Assembly (NCBI RefSeq): GCF_029023825.1
Contig: NZ_CP118957.1
Span: forward strand, 491,501-555,500
Reading direction: 5' to 3'
Source: Enterococcus saccharolyticus subsp. saccharolyticus
Lineage (GTDB): Bacteria; Bacillota; Bacilli; Lactobacillales; Enterococcaceae
Length of the DNA: 64,000 nucleotides
In this document: piece by piece, positions 63,326 through 64,000 of the stretch
Position numbering within the stretch: the stretch's first letter is position 1
How the letters are laid out: each line of letters begins with the position of its first letter
Position numbers and translations under genes: made by a program
Notes under the pieces: generated by a model
What the model was told of the DNA's origin: nothing
Database searches by the model: none
What the model saw: only the letters and a program-made list of their open reading frames with translations

Positions 63326-64000
63326 CTACAAGATCCCGTAAGCAGTCATCTCACGTTTTAATGTGTCAATTGTGTCTTCTTCTGGGGCACCCAGTGGCAA
63401 ACGATAGCTTAAATCACATTTTCCAAGTAACGCAACAGCGGCTTTGACTGGAACTGGATTGACTTCTGAGAAAATAGCATGAATCAGTGGTAGTTGTGAC
63501 AATTGTGTTTCTTTTGCTGCTTCAAAACTGCCAGACAGATAATTATGCACCATGTCAGATGTTTGTTTTGGTGCAATATTTGCAATCGTTGAAATAACGC
63601 CGGAACCACCCACAGAAAGTAAAGGTAGCACTTGGTCATCATTCCCTGAATATAACGCAAAATTTTCATCGACTAAACGTGCGATTTCCACGATTTGTGA
63701 AATATCACCACTTGCTTCTTTAATACCTTGAACATTTGGAATTTTTTTCAACTCAGCAACTGTGGCAGCGTCTAAGTTCATTCCTGTACGAGATGCAACA
63801 GAATACAGAATAACAGGAATAGAAACTTGGCTACAAATTGCTTCATAATGTGCGATTAAGCTTTTTTTCGTAGCTTTGTTATAATAAGGAGTAACGACTA
63901 GCAGCGCATCTGCGCCTACACGTTCTGCTTCAGTTGATAAATGAATCCCATGTTGTGTGTTATTAGAGCCCGTTCCGCCAATTACTGGAATGCGTCCATT
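63326..64000 (-). CDS. dapA: 4-hydroxy-tetrahydrodipicolinate synthase, 5' end beyond the window
   Basis: The last 224 residues of DapA are present, from NGRIPVIGGTGSNNT to the stop at 63326-63328. The enzyme condenses pyruvate and aspartate semialdehyde (the Asd product). Visible landmarks are VTPYYNKATKKSLIAHYEAI, the tyrosine region LYSVASRTGMNL and the Schiff-base Lys in GIKEASGD. The tyrosine region normally reads YNVPxRTG; here Asn and Pro are Ser and Ala. The frame is open to the window edge. Confidence 0.92.
   Translation of the reverse strand, partial: NGRIPVIGGTGSNNTQHGIHLSTEAERVGADALLVVTPYYNKATKKSLIAHYEAICSQVSIPVILYSVASRTGMNLDAATVAELKKIPNVQGIKEASGDISQIVEIARLVDENFALYSGNDDQVLPLLSVGGSGVISTIANIAPKQTSDMVHNYLSGSFEAAKETQLSQLPLIHAIFSEVNPVPVKAAVALLGKCDLSYRLPLGAPEEDTIDTLKREMTAYGIL

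Overview
The window looks like a chromosomal segment of an Enterococcus-like member of the Lactobacillales. The DNA is AT-rich, ribosome binding sites are strong (AGGAGG/GGAGG), starts include TTG and GTG, most transcription units end in clear intrinsic terminators, and the gene families are typical Firmicutes ones (RNase J2, BglG-type MtlR, EIICBA PTS, NrnA, YtoI, LTA-synthase-like sulfatase). The species cannot be named from the sequence. No rRNA, tRNA or CRISPR array was seen.

Layout. 1-13.2 kb is a maltodextrin locus: a decayed alpha-glucosidase, two paralogous GH13 cyclomaltodextrinase/neopullulanase enzymes and a divergent malEFG importer without its ATPase, all under promoters carrying LacI-type (MalR-like) boxes. 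An N-terminally broken Ada-type DNA repair protein, an amphi-Trp protein, and a MarR/ABC-exporter pair lie inside it. 13.6-14.7 kb is asd. 14.8-31.7 kb is a ureide-catabolism island: two PucR regulators, an FdrA-YlbE fusion, a YlbF/DUF2877 protein, carbamate kinase, allantoate amidohydrolase, ureidoglycine aminohydrolase (AllE), ureidoglycolate dehydrogenase (AllD), a PucG-type aminotransferase, an MFS transporter, a gutted second MFS gene and a DAACS symporter. 32-33.7 kb is RNase J2. 34.5-39.7 kb is the mannitol operon mtlA-mtlR-mtlF-mtlD, followed by nagB. 40.8-46.9 kb holds ytoI, an IS110-family element, nrnA, a stub of a BglG-family antiterminator and a NagE-like PTS gene. 47-55 kb holds an LTA-synthase-like enzyme, chbG-like deacetylase, GNAT, DAHP synthase, an RpiR regulator, a free-standing RarA C-terminal-domain protein, a CelB-like PTS EIIC and a YxeA-family protein. 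55-61 kb is a mobile-element zone (broken IS91-type transposase, IS66 remnant, IS3 element) around clcA and a glyoxalase. 61-64 kb has a 42-residue membrane protein, a Gfo/Idh/MocA oxidoreductase and dapB-dapA (dapA runs off the right edge).

How the genes work together. The ureide genes read as one pathway: allantoate -> ureidoglycine (AllC) -> ureidoglycolate (AllE) -> oxalurate (AllD), or ureidoglycine -> oxalurate directly by PucG; oxalurate + phosphate -> oxamate + carbamoyl phosphate (the FdrA/YlbE/YlbF-type oxamate carbamoyltransferase); carbamoyl phosphate + ADP -> ATP + CO2 + NH3 (carbamate kinase). This is substrate-level ATP synthesis from a purine breakdown product, matching the classical biochemistry of Streptococcus allantoicus. 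The striking local features are the single-polypeptide FdrA-YlbE fusion and a two-part promoter element shared by the fdrA gene and the promoter 12.6 kb away at the other end of the island.

Gene decay is frequent: four reading frames with frameshifts or internal stops, three of them with an in-frame TAG, plus an in-frame internal deletion and a regulatory-gene stub. Several decayed genes are next to catabolic operons, suggesting recent niche change, or in part sequence errors.
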